A DNA stretch of 64,000 nucleotides from Flavobacterium saccharophilum (GCF_900142735.1 NZ_FRBY01000002.1:124001-188000), one strand, 5' to 3'. Counted from the first letter of the stretch, positions 41,473-52,196 are shown. The notes: generated by a model from the letters alone, not told the origin. Numbers and translations are program-made.

Positions 41473-43161
41473 TTAGCTTAATCTAATTTCTGAAACACAT
41501 GCTCCTGTCGGGATCATTGGAAAAACATTATTCTCCTTTTCTACCATAACTTCCAAGAAATAAGAATCTTTTGAAGCCATCATTTCAGCTACAGCAGCAT
41601 CTAGATCTTCGCGTTGTGTTACTTTTTTAGATTTGATATGATATCCTTCTGCAATTGCGACAAAATTTGGATTAATCATTTTTGTTGAAGCATATCGATT
41701 GTCAAAAAACAATTCCTGCCATTGACGCACCATTCCTAAAAACTCATTATTTAAAATCACGATTTTTACAGGTACTTGTGTCTGAAAAATAGTTCCTAAT
41801 TCCTGAATCGTCATCTGGAATCCACCATCACCAATGATAGCTACAACTTCACGATCTGGTCTTCCCATCTTAGCTCCAATAGCCGCTGGTAAAGCAAATC
41901 CCATTGTTCCTAATCCTCCAGAAGTAATATTACTTTTAGTTGAATTAAATTTTGCATATCGGCAGGCAAACATTTGGTGCTGACCAACATCAGAAACGAT
42001 AATTGCATCACCTTTTGAATGTTTATTAATCATTTCCATGGTTTCTCCCATTGAAATACCTTTACCGTTTGTTGGGTTTAGTTCTTCTTTTATAACAGAC
42101 GCAAATTCAATTGCTGCAAATTCCTTGAATTCATTGTGCCATGATTCGTGAGAGTTTTTCTCTATTAAAGGCAATAACGCAGTCAAAGCTTCTTTTACAT
42201 CTCCTAAAACCGCTACTTCTGTTTTTACGTTTTTATCAACTTCAGCCGGATCAATTTCAAAGTGAATTACTTTTGCCTGCTTAGCATAAGTAGCTAATTT
42301 TCCAGTAACACGGTCATCAAAACGCATTCCCAATGCGATTAAAACATCACATTCGTTAGTCAACATATTTGGCCCATAATTTCCATGCATTCCTAACATT
42401 CCAACGTTTAACGGATGATCTGTTGGTAATGCGGAAAGACCTAAAATAGTCCAACCTGCAGGAATTCCGGATTTCTCAATAAAAGCTTTCAATTGTTCTT
42501 CGGCCTGACCCAAAATAATTCCCTGACCGAAAACGATAAAAGGTTTTTTAGCACTATTGATCAAAGCCGCAGCTTCTGCCACTTTATCTAATTTTAATTT
42601 CGGAACCGGAACATAACTTCTAATTGAAGTACATTTTTCATAACTAAAATCAAACTCATCAAACTGAGCATTTTTAGTAATATCAATCAATACAGGCCCT
42701 GGACGTCCGGAACGCGCAATATAGAATGCTTTTGCAATGATTTCAGGAATTTGAGAAGCTTCAGTAATCTGAAAATTCCACTTGGTTACCGGAGTTGATA
42801 TTCCGATAATATCTGTTTCCTGAAAAGCATCAGACCCCAATAAATGTCTTCCAACCTGTCCTGTAATACAAACCATTGGAGTTGAATCAATTTGAGCATC
42901 TGCAATTCCAGTAACTAAATTGGTTGCTCCCGGACCTGAAGTAGCAATTGCTACTCCAACTTTTCCTGTAGCTCTGGCGTATCCCTGAGCTGCGTGTGTT
43001 GCACCTTGTTCGTGACGCACTAAAACGTGGTGTAATTGGTCCTGAAATTTATATAATTCGTCATAAACTGGCATTATGGCTCCTCCCGGATATCCGTAAA
43101 CCAAGTCTACTCCTTCTGCTAATAAACATCTTATAACGGCTTCTGCCCCTGATATTTTCAT
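41473..43161 (-). CDS. ilvB: Acetolactate synthase large subunit
   Basis: 562 residues. A ThDP enzyme that condenses pyruvate with pyruvate or 2-oxobutyrate. Motifs: VYGYPGGAIMPVYDEL, HEQGATHAAQGYARATGKVGVAIATSGPGATNLVTGI (with the catalytic Glu), and the ThDP/Mg motif IIGDGGFQMTIQELGT...NNEFLGMVRQW. The ATG at 43161 (MKISGAEAVIR) is chosen: the alternative 15 codons upstream are encoded by the palindromic TTCAAAAATCAA repeat. Second gene of ilvDBNC. Confidence 0.96.
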   Translation of the reverse strand: MKISGAEAVIRCLLAEGVDLVYGYPGGAIMPVYDELYKFQDQLHHVLVRHEQGATHAAQGYARATGKVGVAIATSGPGATNLVTGIADAQIDSTPMVCITGQVGRHLLGSDAFQETDIIGISTPVTKWNFQITEASQIPEIIAKAFYIARSGRPGPVLIDITKNAQFDEFDFSYEKCTSIRSYVPVPKLKLDKVAEAAALINSAKKPFIVFGQGIILGQAEEQLKAFIEKSGIPAGWTILGLSALPTDHPLNVGMLGMHGNYGPNMLTNECDVLIALGMRFDDRVTGKLATYAKQAKVIHFEIDPAEVDKNVKTEVAVLGDVKEALTALLPLIEKNSHESWHNEFKEFAAIEFASVIKEELNPTNGKGISMGETMEMINKHSKGDAIIVSDVGQHQMFACRYAKFNSTKSNITSGGLGTMGFALPAAIGAKMGRPDREVVAIIGDGGFQMTIQELGTIFQTQVPVKIVILNNEFLGMVRQWQELFFDNRYASTKMINPNFVAIAEGYHIKSKKVTQREDLDAAVAEMMASKDSYFLEVMVEKENNVFPMIPTGACVSEIRLS

Positions 43162-43184
43162 AGTATATTTTGTTTTATCAATGT

Positions 43185-43306
43185 CAATTTCAAAAATCAA
43201 TTTCAAAAATCAATGGCAATGTCAAAAATCAATTTCAATGATAAATTCTAAATTGATTTTTTGTTTTTTTTTGCTATTTGATTTTTGAAATTGATTTTTG
43301 AAATTG
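43185..43306. repeat. CAATTTCAAAAATCAATTTC palindromic repeat between ilvD and ilvB
   Basis: A perfect 28-bp inverted repeat (43185-43212 / 43279-43306), each arm being tandem copies of TTCAAAAATCAA. Additional copies lie inside the spacer and beyond the right arm (to 43320). Confidence 0.9.
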
Positions 43307-43333
43307 TCATTGATTTTTGATATTGTTATTTAA

Positions 43334-45007
43334 TTAGTTATCGGTTACACATCCTGTTGAAGCGCTTGAAACCGATCTGGCATATTTAAGTAAAACTCCT
43401 TTTGTAACTTTTAATGGCGGTTGTACCCAAGCCGCTTTTCTAGCTGCAAATTCTTCGTCAGAAATTTTCAGGTCGATTGTATTTTTTACCGCATCGATAG
43501 CAATTAAATCACCATCTTTTACAAGTGCAATACCACCACCATCATAAGCCTCTGGTGTAATATGTCCTACGACAAAGCCATGTGAACCTCCAGAGAACCT
43601 GCCGTCTGTAATAAGAGCGCAGCTGCTTCCTAATCCGGCTCCAATAATAGCAGATGTAGGCTTCAGCATTTCAGGCATCCCCGGACCACCTTTTGGTCCA
43701 CAATACCTGATGACGACTACATTACCTGGTTTTATTTTTCCGGCTTCAAGACCTGGAATTACTTCAAATTCACCTTCAAATACAACAGCTGGACCTTCAA
43801 AATATTCTCCTTCTTTTCCGCTGATTTTTGCAACAGCTCCTTCAGAAGCAAGATTTCCGTATAAAACCTGAATGTTTCCTGTTGGTTTTAACGCTTTTTG
43901 AATTTCATGAATAACTTGTTGTCCGTCTTGTAAATCCGGAGTCGAAGCTAAATTTTCAGCTACTGTTTTTCCTGTTACCGTCAAACAATCTCCATGAATC
44001 AGTCCTACTTTCAATAAATATTTCATTACTGAAGGAATTCCTCCCGCTTCATGAATATCTTCCATCATGTATTTACCACTTGGCTTCATGTCAGCCAATA
44101 CTGGTGTTCTGTCATTAATAGCCTGAAAATCATCCAGTGTAATTTTGATATCAACAGCGTGAGCCATTGCGATTAAGTGCATAACTGCATTTGTAGACCC
44201 TCCTAAAACAGCTACAATTGTAATAGCGTTTTCAAAAGCCTTACGAGTCATAATATCTCTTGGCTTAATATCTTTTTCTAATAATATTTTGATTGCTTCT
44301 CCAGCAGCCAGACATTCGTCTCTTTTTTCCTGACTTAATGCAGGATTTGAAGAACTGTATGGCAAACTCATTCCTAATGCTTCAATTGCTGAAGACATTG
44401 TATTTGCAGTATACATTCCGCCACAAGCGCCAGCACCCGGGCATGCATTTTGAATAACTCCTTTAAAATCTTCAGGAGTAATTTCGTTTTTAACCTTTTT
44501 TCCTAATGCTTCAAAAGCAGAAACAATATTTAAAGATTCTCCTTTCCATTTTCCTGAGTGAATCGATCCTCCGTAAACCATCATCGCTGGGCGGTTTAAT
44601 CTTCCCATTGCAATTAACGCTCCAGGCATATTTTTATCACAACCAGGAATGGCAATTACACCATCATACCATTGTGCTCCCACAACAGTTTCAATAGAAT
44701 CGGCGATTACATCACGAGAAACCAATGAAAAACGCATTCCTTCAGTTCCGTTTGAAATTCCGTCACTAACACCAATAGTATTAAAAATAAGTCCGACCAG
44801 ATTTGCGTCCCAAACACCTTTTTTAACATCTTTTGCTAAATCATTCAGGTGCATGTTGCAAGTGTTACCATCGTAACCCATGCTCACAATACCTACTTGT
44901 GCTTTTTTCAAATCTTCTTCAGTTAAACCAATACCGTACAACATCGCTTGCGCCGCAGGTTGTGTTTGATCTTGAGTGATGGTTTTGCTGTACTTATTTA
45001 ATTCCAT
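43334..45007 (-). CDS. ilvD: Dihydroxy-acid dehydratase
   Basis: 557 residues. An Fe-S enzyme that dehydrates dihydroxy acids to 2-oxo acids for Val, Leu and Ile. Cluster ligands are visible in [22 protein letters not shown] and [18 protein letters not shown]; the C-terminal [19 protein letters not shown] motif is intact. First structural gene after the Ile/Val leader and attenuator, which probably sets its expression. Confidence 0.97.
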   Translation of the reverse strand: MELNKYSKTITQDQTQPAAQAMLYGIGLTEEDLKKAQVGIVSMGYDGNTCNMHLNDLAKDVKKGVWDANLVGLIFNTIGVSDGISNGTEGMRFSLVSRDVIADSIETVVGAQWYDGVIAIPGCDKNMPGALIAMGRLNRPAMMVYGGSIHSGKWKGESLNIVSAFEALGKKVKNEITPEDFKGVIQNACPGAGACGGMYTANTMSSAIEALGMSLPYSSSNPALSQEKRDECLAAGEAIKILLEKDIKPRDIMTRKAFENAITIVAVLGGSTNAVMHLIAMAHAVDIKITLDDFQAINDRTPVLADMKPSGKYMMEDIHEAGGIPSVMKYLLKVGLIHGDCLTVTGKTVAENLASTPDLQDGQQVIHEIQKALKPTGNIQVLYGNLASEGAVAKISGKEGEYFEGPAVVFEGEFEVIPGLEAGKIKPGNVVVIRYCGPKGGPGMPEMLKPTSAIIGAGLGSSCALITDGRFSGGSHGFVVGHITPEAYDGGGIALVKDGDLIAIDAVKNTIDLKISDEEFAARKAAWVQPPLKVTKGVLLKYARSVSSASTGCVTDN

Positions 45008-45036
45008 TATGTATTAATTTATTTTAATTTTTATTC

Positions 45037-45066
45037 AAAAAAAAACCTTCCAGTATTTGGAAGGTT
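45037..45066 (-). terminator. ilv attenuator: Attenuator terminator of the ilv operon
   Basis: On the minus strand, AACCTTCC / GGAAGGTT with a 7-base loop, then T7. It lies 25 bases after the leader-peptide stop and 30 bases before the ilvD ATG. Confidence 0.85.
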
Positions 45067-45090
45067 TATAATATAGTTTTTCAATTATAT

Positions 45091-45165
45091 TTATACCATT
45101 CCCGATGCAGATGTGAAAATCACATTGACAACAACGACAGAAGTAATAATAATTGAGATTTGCAT
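45091..45165 (-). CDS. ilvL: Ile/Val-rich leader peptide of the ilv operon
   Basis: 24 residues, MQISIIITSVVVVNVIF..., with five Ile and six Val. Runs of Ile (III) and Val (VVVV) just upstream of a terminator hairpin are the hallmark of ribosome-mediated attenuation: slow decoding at low charged tRNA-Ile or tRNA-Val would favour an antiterminator. The name ilvL is by function. No Shine-Dalgarno is obvious, as usual in this phylum. Confidence 0.82.
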   Translation of the reverse strand: MQISIIITSVVVVNVIFTSASGMV

Positions 45166-45186
45166 CTTGTTATTTTTTTAGTGTGA

Positions 45187-45194
45187 CAAAAGTA
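45187..45194 (-). promoter_or_regulatory. -7 element of the ilv operon promoter
   Basis: TACTTTTG on the minus strand matches TAnnTTTG, 22 bases upstream of the leader-peptide ATG. A -33 TTG at standard spacing is not seen. Confidence 0.55.
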
Positions 45195-45276
45195 TAAAAA
45201 CTTAAGGGACTAAAAAAATAAAATCTCAACATTTTAGATACTTCTTGTTATTTCTTTCAATTTTTAACAAAAAATA

Positions 45277-46395
45277 TTAAACAATTGTCGATTGTCCGAT
45301 ATGAACGTTGTCATTATTAAAATATAGCAAATCGTCTTTGCTAAAAATAAAATTAGAAACAAACTCTCCCACTTCATTTGTACCGAATTTTGAATCTGCT
45401 TTTAAATCAACAGTAACAACCTTAAATTCAATTGCTTTTTCAACAGCCTGATAAATCACATTTGCCTCTTTAAACAAACCAAAATGTTCCAGCAACATCG
45501 CTGCTGATAAAATTGAAGCAATTGGGTTGGCAATATTTTTTCCTTTTGCCTGTGGATATGAACCGTGAATTGGCTCAAACAAAGCATTCTTTTCTCCTAA
45601 AGATGCCGAAGCCAATAAACCAATAGAACCTGTAATAACACTTGCTTCATCTGATAAAATATCTCCAAATAAATTCTCTGTCAAAATCACGTCAAATTGT
45701 TTTGGATTTAAGATGATTTGCATCGCCGCGTTATCCACAAATAAAAAGTCTAAAGCCACATCTGGATAACTTTCGCCCACTTTCTGAACTACTTTTCTCC
45801 ATAATCTTGAGGTTTCCAAAACATTTGCTTTATCAACCATAGTCAGCTTTTTACGACGATTTTGTGCCGATTTAAAAGCCAAATGTGCTATTCTTGTGAT
45901 TTCTTCTTCTGAATATTCGCATAAATCTGAAGCATGTGTGCCTTCTTCATTTAATGTTTTAGCTCCAAAATAAGCTCCACCTGTTAATTCTCTGAAAATA
46001 GTAAAATCTGCACCTTCGATAATTTCTCTTTTTAAAGGAGAAGCATCAATTAATGATTTATAAGGTTTTATTGGACGAATGTTTGCGAACAATCCTAATT
46101 CTTTTCTCAATTTCAATAATCCCTGCTCCGGACGAACTTTTGCATTTGGATTATTATCATATTTAGGATCACCGATTGCGCCAAATAAAACAGCATCAGT
46201 ATTCAGGCAAAGATTAAGCGTTTGTTCAGGCAGCGGATTTCCTGTTTTGTCAATGGCAATCGCCCCCATGAGCGCTTCTTCAAAAACAAATTCATGATTG
46301 TACACTTCGCCAATAGCGTACAACGCTTTTTTGGCTTGTAAAATTACTTCCGGTCCAATTCCGTCTCCTGGTAAAACTGCTATTTTCAAATTCAT
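45277..46395 (-). CDS. leuB: 3-isopropylmalate dehydrogenase
   Basis: 372 residues. NAD-dependent oxidative decarboxylation of 3-isopropylmalate in leucine synthesis. Motifs: LPGDGIGPEVILQAK, the substrate-binding RPEQGLLKLRKELGLFANIRP, the YSEEEITRIAHLAF stretch, TMVDKANVLETSRLWRKV and the NLFGDILSDEASVITGSIGLL metal site. It begins 67 bases after leuA. leuC and leuD (isomerase subunits) are not in this window. Confidence 0.95.
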   Translation of the reverse strand: MNLKIAVLPGDGIGPEVILQAKKALYAIGEVYNHEFVFEEALMGAIAIDKTGNPLPEQTLNLCLNTDAVLFGAIGDPKYDNNPNAKVRPEQGLLKLRKELGLFANIRPIKPYKSLIDASPLKREIIEGADFTIFRELTGGAYFGAKTLNEEGTHASDLCEYSEEEITRIAHLAFKSAQNRRKKLTMVDKANVLETSRLWRKVVQKVGESYPDVALDFLFVDNAAMQIILNPKQFDVILTENLFGDILSDEASVITGSIGLLASASLGEKNALFEPIHGSYPQAKGKNIANPIASILSAAMLLEHFGLFKEANVIYQAVEKAIEFKVVTVDLKADSKFGTNEVGEFVSNFIFSKDDLLYFNNDNVHIGQSTIV

Positions 46396-46462
46396 AACGT
46401 CTCGTTCTTTATGATTTAAATCTTTATTTTTATATTTCTTGTTTGTTCTATTTTCTTTTCAA

Positions 46463-47644
<1,182 letters not shown>

Positions 47645-47673
47645 TTATTTAATGTAATTTCACATCTTGATAA

Positions 47674-47681
47674 CAAATATA
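47674..47681 (-). promoter_or_regulatory. -7 element of the leuAB promoter
   Basis: TATATTTG on the minus strand matches TAnnTTTG; predicted UTR about 25 bases. Confidence 0.6.
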
Positions 47682-47694
47682 TATTGTACTTACG

Positions 47695-47727
47695 CAGTAT
47701 GAAATTCATTTTAATGAAATTATACTG
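47695..47727. promoter_or_regulatory. Imperfect palindrome upstream of leuA (candidate operator)
   Basis: CAGTATGAAATTCATT and AATGAAATTATACTG form a 33-base imperfect inverted repeat, starting 14 bases upstream of the -7 element and covering the -33 region. It may also serve the divergent gene at 47,794. Confidence 0.4.
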
Positions 47728-47793
47728 TTCATAACACAATTTATAACGAGTTAAATATTTAATAATCAATAAGTTACATTATTATATTTTACA

Positions 47794-49338
47794 ATGGCTA
47801 ACCATCAAAAAGATTTCTTATTTGTTCTGATAAAATCGCTTTCCAAATCCGAAAAAAGACAATTTAAAATTTTTGCAAGCCGATTGGAGACAAGTTCTAA
47901 TACTAAATTCATTGAATTATTCAATATTTTAGATAAGTCCGAAACCTACGACGAAAAGCTGATTTTAAAGAGCGGAATCATTAAAAAAGTACAGCTATCT
48001 AACTTAAAATCATATTTATACAAGCAAATTTTAGTTAGTATTCGCTTGAATATTCCCAGCCAGAATATTCGTTATCAACTACGTGAGCAAATAGATTTTG
48101 CTGTTATTCTTTATAATAAAGGATTGTATAAACAGAGTTTAAAGATTCTTGACAAGACCAAAATCCTTGCTTTAGAAAATGATGAAAAATATATGGCGTA
48201 TGAAATTGTAGAATTCGAAAAATTGATCGAATCACAATATATTACGCGAAGTATTCAGGGCCGTGCCGACGAATTAGTAGTTCAGGCAAAAGAATTAAAT
48301 TATAGAAATACAATCTCCAGCAAATTATCGAATTTATCACTTCAATTGTACGGAATCATGTTAAAAACAGGTTACGTAAAAAGTGATGAAGAATATAAGT
48401 ATATAGATGATTATTTCAACAGACATATTTCAAAATTAGACGAAAGTAAGTTCGGTTTTCGTGAGAAATATTGGTTTTACAATGCCAATTTATGGCGCAG
48501 TTTCTTAGTTCAGGACTTTTTGGCAAGTTACAAATATGCCTATAAATGGGTAACCTTGTTCTATGACAATCCAAATATGATTTATCTGAATCCGGTGTTT
48601 TTCTTAAAAGGAAACCATTACTTTTTGGAGTCGTTATATATGCTGAAGTACCAGTCAAATTTCAAGAAATACTTAACTTTATTAGAAGAAACGATTGCAG
48701 ACCCGAAATTTCCTGTAAACGATAACATTGCATCACTATCATTTCTATATGTTTATAACAATAAACTGAATCTACACATATTGGAAGGTACTTTTGCTGA
48801 AAGCGAATATTTGATTCCGGAGATTTTAGAGAAAATAAAAATTCACAGTGAGCATCTTGATGAACATCATGAGATGTTATTTTACTATAAAATTGCTTCG
48901 ATCTATTTTGGAAATGAAAAATACAATGAATGTATTTTTTATTTAGATAAAATCATAAATAACAAAAACTTATCGATGCGCGAAGATCTAATGTGTTTTG
49001 CGAGACTTTTATCGTTGATTGCACATTATGAATTAGGAAAAGATTATTATTTAGAAAATCATCTTAAAAGCACTTACAAGTTTTTATTGAAAATGAACGA
49101 CTTGCATGAAGTTCAAAAGGAAATCATTAAATTCTTAAAAAACCTGAATAACTTTTATCCAACAGATATTAAAAAAGAATTTATTAAAATGCGTGCACGT
49201 TTTATTGAATTAGAGAAAAATACCTATGAAAAAAGAGCTTTCCTTTATTTAGATATTATCTCATGGCTGGAAAGCAAAATTGAAAACCGCAAAATTGCTG
49301 ATATTATAAAAGAAAAGGCGAAATTAAGTAGTCGATAG
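47794..49338 (+). CDS. Long helical repeat protein of unknown function
   Basis: 514 residues, almost entirely alpha-helical, without signal peptide or TM segments. It begins MANHQKDFLFVLIKSLSKSEKRQFKIFASRLE. Repeated helix pairs such as QIDFAVILYNKGLYKQSLKILDKTKILALENDE and EMLFYYKIASIYFGNEKYNECIFYLDKII resemble TPR-like units (A-x-x-Y-x-x-x-x-x-Y-x-x-x-I). It probably acts as a protein-binding scaffold. It is divergent from leuA across 149 bases; no functional link is known. Confidence 0.75.
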   Translation: MANHQKDFLFVLIKSLSKSEKRQFKIFASRLETSSNTKFIELFNILDKSETYDEKLILKSGIIKKVQLSNLKSYLYKQILVSIRLNIPSQNIRYQLREQIDFAVILYNKGLYKQSLKILDKTKILALENDEKYMAYEIVEFEKLIESQYITRSIQGRADELVVQAKELNYRNTISSKLSNLSLQLYGIMLKTGYVKSDEEYKYIDDYFNRHISKLDESKFGFREKYWFYNANLWRSFLVQDFLASYKYAYKWVTLFYDNPNMIYLNPVFFLKGNHYFLESLYMLKYQSNFKKYLTLLEETIADPKFPVNDNIASLSFLYVYNNKLNLHILEGTFAESEYLIPEILEKIKIHSEHLDEHHEMLFYYKIASIYFGNEKYNECIFYLDKIINNKNLSMREDLMCFARLLSLIAHYELGKDYYLENHLKSTYKFLLKMNDLHEVQKEIIKFLKNLNNFYPTDIKKEFIKMRARFIELEKNTYEKRAFLYLDIISWLESKIENRKIADIIKEKAKLSSR

Positions 49339-49380
49339 AAATTTAAATTCCAATTTTTTAAATTCCAAATTCCAATAAAA

Positions 49381-49412
49381 AAGGGTGAAAGATTAATCTT
49401 TCACCCTTTTTT
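49381..49412. terminator. Palindromic terminator
   Basis: AAGGGTGAAAGATT directly followed by its complement AATCTTTCACCCTT, then T-rich sequence; it lies 43 bases after the helical protein gene. Confidence 0.88.
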
Positions 49413-49513
49413 GTCATTTCGACGAAGGAGAAATCCCCACAAGTAACTCGACAAAGATTGGCGAATGACTATAAGGAGCTTCTTGCGAGGATTTCTCCTT
49501 CGTCGAAATGACA
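49412..49513. repeat. TCATTTCGACGAAGGAGAAA palindromic repeat
   Basis: A perfect 25-bp inverted repeat (49412-49436 / 49489-49513) around a 52-base spacer. It is a different sequence family from the other intergenic palindromes in the window, but has the same layout. Confidence 0.88.
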
Positions 49514-49530
49514 AGATTGCCTATAAAAAT

Positions 49531-49563
49531 AAACCCGACAGGTTTTAAAAACTGTCGGGTTTA
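49531..49563 (-). terminator. Terminator of the M1 aminopeptidase gene
   Basis: AAACCCGACAG / CTGTCGGGTTT with a 10-base loop; the minus-strand side continues into ATTTTTAT. It lies 32 bases past the stop at 49595. Confidence 0.82.
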
Positions 49564-49594
49564 AGAAAACTCCAGTAATTGGAATTTAAAACAA

Positions 49595-51250
49595 CTACTC
49601 CACAATATTAGAACTCGTTACATAAAAGTTCTTATCAACTTCTACAGTTCTGTTTTCATTTGTAGTTTTTACTGATTGCCATTCTGTTGTTGGTTTCAAC
49701 CAGGTTTCTACACCGTTTATTTTTACTTTTACCGGCATATCAAATTTTGCAACACAATTGGTCCAATGATATCCTAAAGTTCCATTTTTGAACATATATT
49801 CAAAAACCGGAATTTGAGTTGTGGTTAAATACTGAGCAAAAACTCTATTGAAATTAATTCCAGACTGTGTATTGATGTAATCTTCAATTTCCTTAGAAGT
49901 AACAGTTTTATGGTAAAAAGTGCTATTTAAACCTCTCAAAATCGATTTCCATTTTGCATCGTCATTGATAACCTGACGAATTGTATGCAGCATGTTTGCT
50001 CCCTTCGGATACATATCACCTGATCCTTCGTTATTTACATCATAGTGCCCAATAATTGGTGTATCATTTTGAATATTTTTTCTGCATCCAATAACATATT
50101 CAGCTCCCGCTTCTTTTCCGTAATAATACTCTACAAAAAGGCTTTCAGAATAGTTCGTGAAACTTTCGTGAATCCACATGTCTGCGATATCCTTATAGGT
50201 AATATTGTTTGCAAACCATTCGTGTCCCGATTCGTGAATAATAATAAAGTCAAATTTTAATCCCCAGCCTGTTCCGCTTAAATCTCTTCCTAAATAACCG
50301 TTTTTATATTGGTTTCCATATGTTACAGAACTTTGGTGTTCCATACCTAGATAAGGCACTTCAACTAATTTATAGCTGTCTTCATAAAATGGATAAGGTC
50401 CAAACCAGTTTTCAAACGCTTTAAGCATCTTTGGAGCATCTTTAAACTGCTCTTTCGCTAAAGCTAAATTATCTCTTAAAACATAGTAATTACAGTCTAA
50501 ATCACCTTTTTCTCCTTTATACACTTCAGAAAAATTAACGTAATCTCCGATATTGATATTTACACCATAGTTATTAATTGGATTCGAAACATACCAATTA
50601 AAAGTTTTTGTACCGTCTTTTTCTTTTTTAACACTTTTTAATCTTCCGTTAGATACTTCTGTTAAATCTCCCGGAACATTCACACTGATCAGCATATTTT
50701 CAACTTCATCGTACATATGATCTTTGTTTGGCCACCAAACGCTGGCACCTAAACCCTGGCAAGATGTAGCAACAAAATCTTTTCCGTTTTTGTCTTTTTT
50801 CCATGAGAATCCACCATCCCAAGGCGCTCGCACAGCTTCTTTAGGTTTTCCTCCAAAAGAAATTACAATTTCTTTTGTATCTCCTACTTTTTGTTTTGTA
50901 GTTAATTGAATAAAAAAAGCATTTCCATCTCTTTGAAATTTCAATTCTTTTCCATCTTGCGTCACTTTGTAAATTTGCATTGGTTCCTGCAAATCAATCT
51001 GCATTTTATTGTTTTCCGCTAAAACAGTATATTTTACTGTATTTGAACCAGAAATTGTTTTTTCAGCCGGATTTACTTTTACATCAAGATGATAATATTT
51101 TAAATCCCACCAGACTCTCTCTTTTGTAATGCTTCCGCGTAAAGAATCCTGATGTGTAAAAACAGTCTCAGACTTATTCAGAAGCCCTTGTGCATTGGCA
51201 TTAAAACCAATCAAAAAGGCAATTAACACGCCTCCAAAGTAATTTTTCAT
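49595..51250 (-). CDS. Secreted M1-family metallo-aminopeptidase
   Basis: 551 residues with a signal peptide ending NANA (about residue 20). An N-terminal beta domain is followed by the catalytic domain: VPYLGMEHQSSVTYGN (variant of the G-x-M-E-N exopeptidase motif), FIIIHESGHEWFANN (HExxH zinc site near 340) and 19 residues later WIHESFTNYSESLFVEYYYG, which gives the Glu ligand. It should trim peptides in the periplasm or outside the cell. The C-terminal helical domain of full M1 enzymes is missing, as in short bacterial forms. Confidence 0.9.
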   Translation of the reverse strand: MKNYFGGVLIAFLIGFNANAQGLLNKSETVFTHQDSLRGSITKERVWWDLKYYHLDVKVNPAEKTISGSNTVKYTVLAENNKMQIDLQEPMQIYKVTQDGKELKFQRDGNAFFIQLTTKQKVGDTKEIVISFGGKPKEAVRAPWDGGFSWKKDKNGKDFVATSCQGLGASVWWPNKDHMYDEVENMLISVNVPGDLTEVSNGRLKSVKKEKDGTKTFNWYVSNPINNYGVNINIGDYVNFSEVYKGEKGDLDCNYYVLRDNLALAKEQFKDAPKMLKAFENWFGPYPFYEDSYKLVEVPYLGMEHQSSVTYGNQYKNGYLGRDLSGTGWGLKFDFIIIHESGHEWFANNITYKDIADMWIHESFTNYSESLFVEYYYGKEAGAEYVIGCRKNIQNDTPIIGHYDVNNEGSGDMYPKGANMLHTIRQVINDDAKWKSILRGLNSTFYHKTVTSKEIEDYINTQSGINFNRVFAQYLTTTQIPVFEYMFKNGTLGYHWTNCVAKFDMPVKVKINGVETWLKPTTEWQSVKTTNENRTVEVDKNFYVTSSNIVE

Positions 51251-51300
51251 AAATTAGAAATTTGAAATAAATAGGGTACTTATATGAACTTAATCGTCAA

Positions 51301-51308
51301 CAAAAGTA
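51301..51308 (-). promoter_or_regulatory. -7 element of the M1 aminopeptidase gene
   Basis: TACTTTTG on the minus strand matches TAnnTTTG, 50 bases before the ATG. Confidence 0.5.
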
Positions 51309-51417
51309 AACATTAGAATCAATTTTCTAATAATTTTATAATTTCTATTCGGATAATTTAATGTTAAAATTCAATATTCTTCTCTACTTTAGCAAATTAA
51401 AATCCACATCTTACTTT

Positions 51418-52116
51418 ATGAAATGTATTAAAATTGTTACTTTTTTGTTTTTGATGTGTTCGATAACAGTTTCCTCTCAAAATATTCCTGTGTATAAAAC
51501 AATTGACAAAATAGTAATTGATGGAAATTTATCAGATTGGAAAACACCTTTTATTGGGCCATTAGTTATTCATAATTCAGGAAATAAGGCAATTCAAAAT
51601 ACAATGGTTTCACTTTCGTGGAATGATGATAATCTATTTATAGCCTATAATTCAGTCGATTCTAAAATTATTGGATCAAATCAGCAAAAAGATTCCCCTA
51701 TTTTCAATACAGATGACTTAGTAGAGATTTTTGTTGATGCCGATGGCGATGGACGAAATTATGTCGAGATTGGAGTAAATGCTTTTTCAACCAATTACGA
51801 TATGCTTTTAAAATGTATTTCTACTGATTGTGGTGGCTGGAAAACATCAATGGCTTTTGACATTGAAGGCCTTGAAGCAGTAAGTAAAATAACAACTGAA
51901 GGTTTTTCTACAGAAATAAAAATTCCGTTTTCAAGCTTAGAAAAGATTCAAAATGGTAATTTTAAAAGACCTATACCAGGAACAAAATGGAAAGGAAATA
52001 CTTTTAGAATTGATTACGGTAACACAACAGAATATCTTGCATTACAGTCTTATAAAAGTATGAAATTTGGTTTTCATCAACCGCAGGAATTTGCTATATT
52101 TGAGTTTGTGGAGTAG
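51418..52116 (+). CDS. Secreted CBM9-like (DOMON-type) sugar-binding protein
   Basis: 232 residues from the ATG at 51418, which begins a good signal peptide (MKCIKIVTFLFLMCSITVSS). The longer frame to 51361 adds 19 residues that would spoil it. The mature protein matches CBM9-like domains: DKIVIDGNLSDWKTP, VSLSWNDDNLFIAYNSVDSKI, FNTDDLVEIFVDADGDGRNYVEIGVN and a C-terminal STEIKIPFSSL strand. Such domains bind sugar chain ends; no enzyme domain is attached. Neighbours give no pathway. Confidence 0.8.
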   Translation: MKCIKIVTFLFLMCSITVSSQNIPVYKTIDKIVIDGNLSDWKTPFIGPLVIHNSGNKAIQNTMVSLSWNDDNLFIAYNSVDSKIIGSNQQKDSPIFNTDDLVEIFVDADGDGRNYVEIGVNAFSTNYDMLLKCISTDCGGWKTSMAFDIEGLEAVSKITTEGFSTEIKIPFSSLEKIQNGNFKRPIPGTKWKGNTFRIDYGNTTEYLALQSYKSMKFGFHQPQEFAIFEFVE

Positions 52117-52131
52117 TTATTGGTTTAATTT

Positions 52132-52174
52132 GTTTCAGGTTTCAAGTTATCGCGCATAACTTGAAACCTGAAAC
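52132..52174. repeat. GTTTCAGGTTTCAAGTTAT palindromic repeat at the his operon end
   Basis: A perfect 19-bp inverted repeat (52132-52150 / 52156-52174) with a 5-base loop, plus an extra GAAACCTGAAACTTGAAAC to 52188. It may stabilise or end the his transcript, as it lies just past the hisIE stop. Confidence 0.85.
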
Positions 52175-52196
52175 CTGAAACTTGAAACAAAATCTT

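Noticed and set aside
43162..43206. Upstream start of ilvB
   Set aside because: The extra codons are made of the TTCAAAAATCAA repeat; the ATG at 43161 begins the conserved protein.
47645..47793. Leu-rich leader peptide before leuA
   Set aside because: The only short frame (MNSIISLK) has one Leu and no terminator follows.
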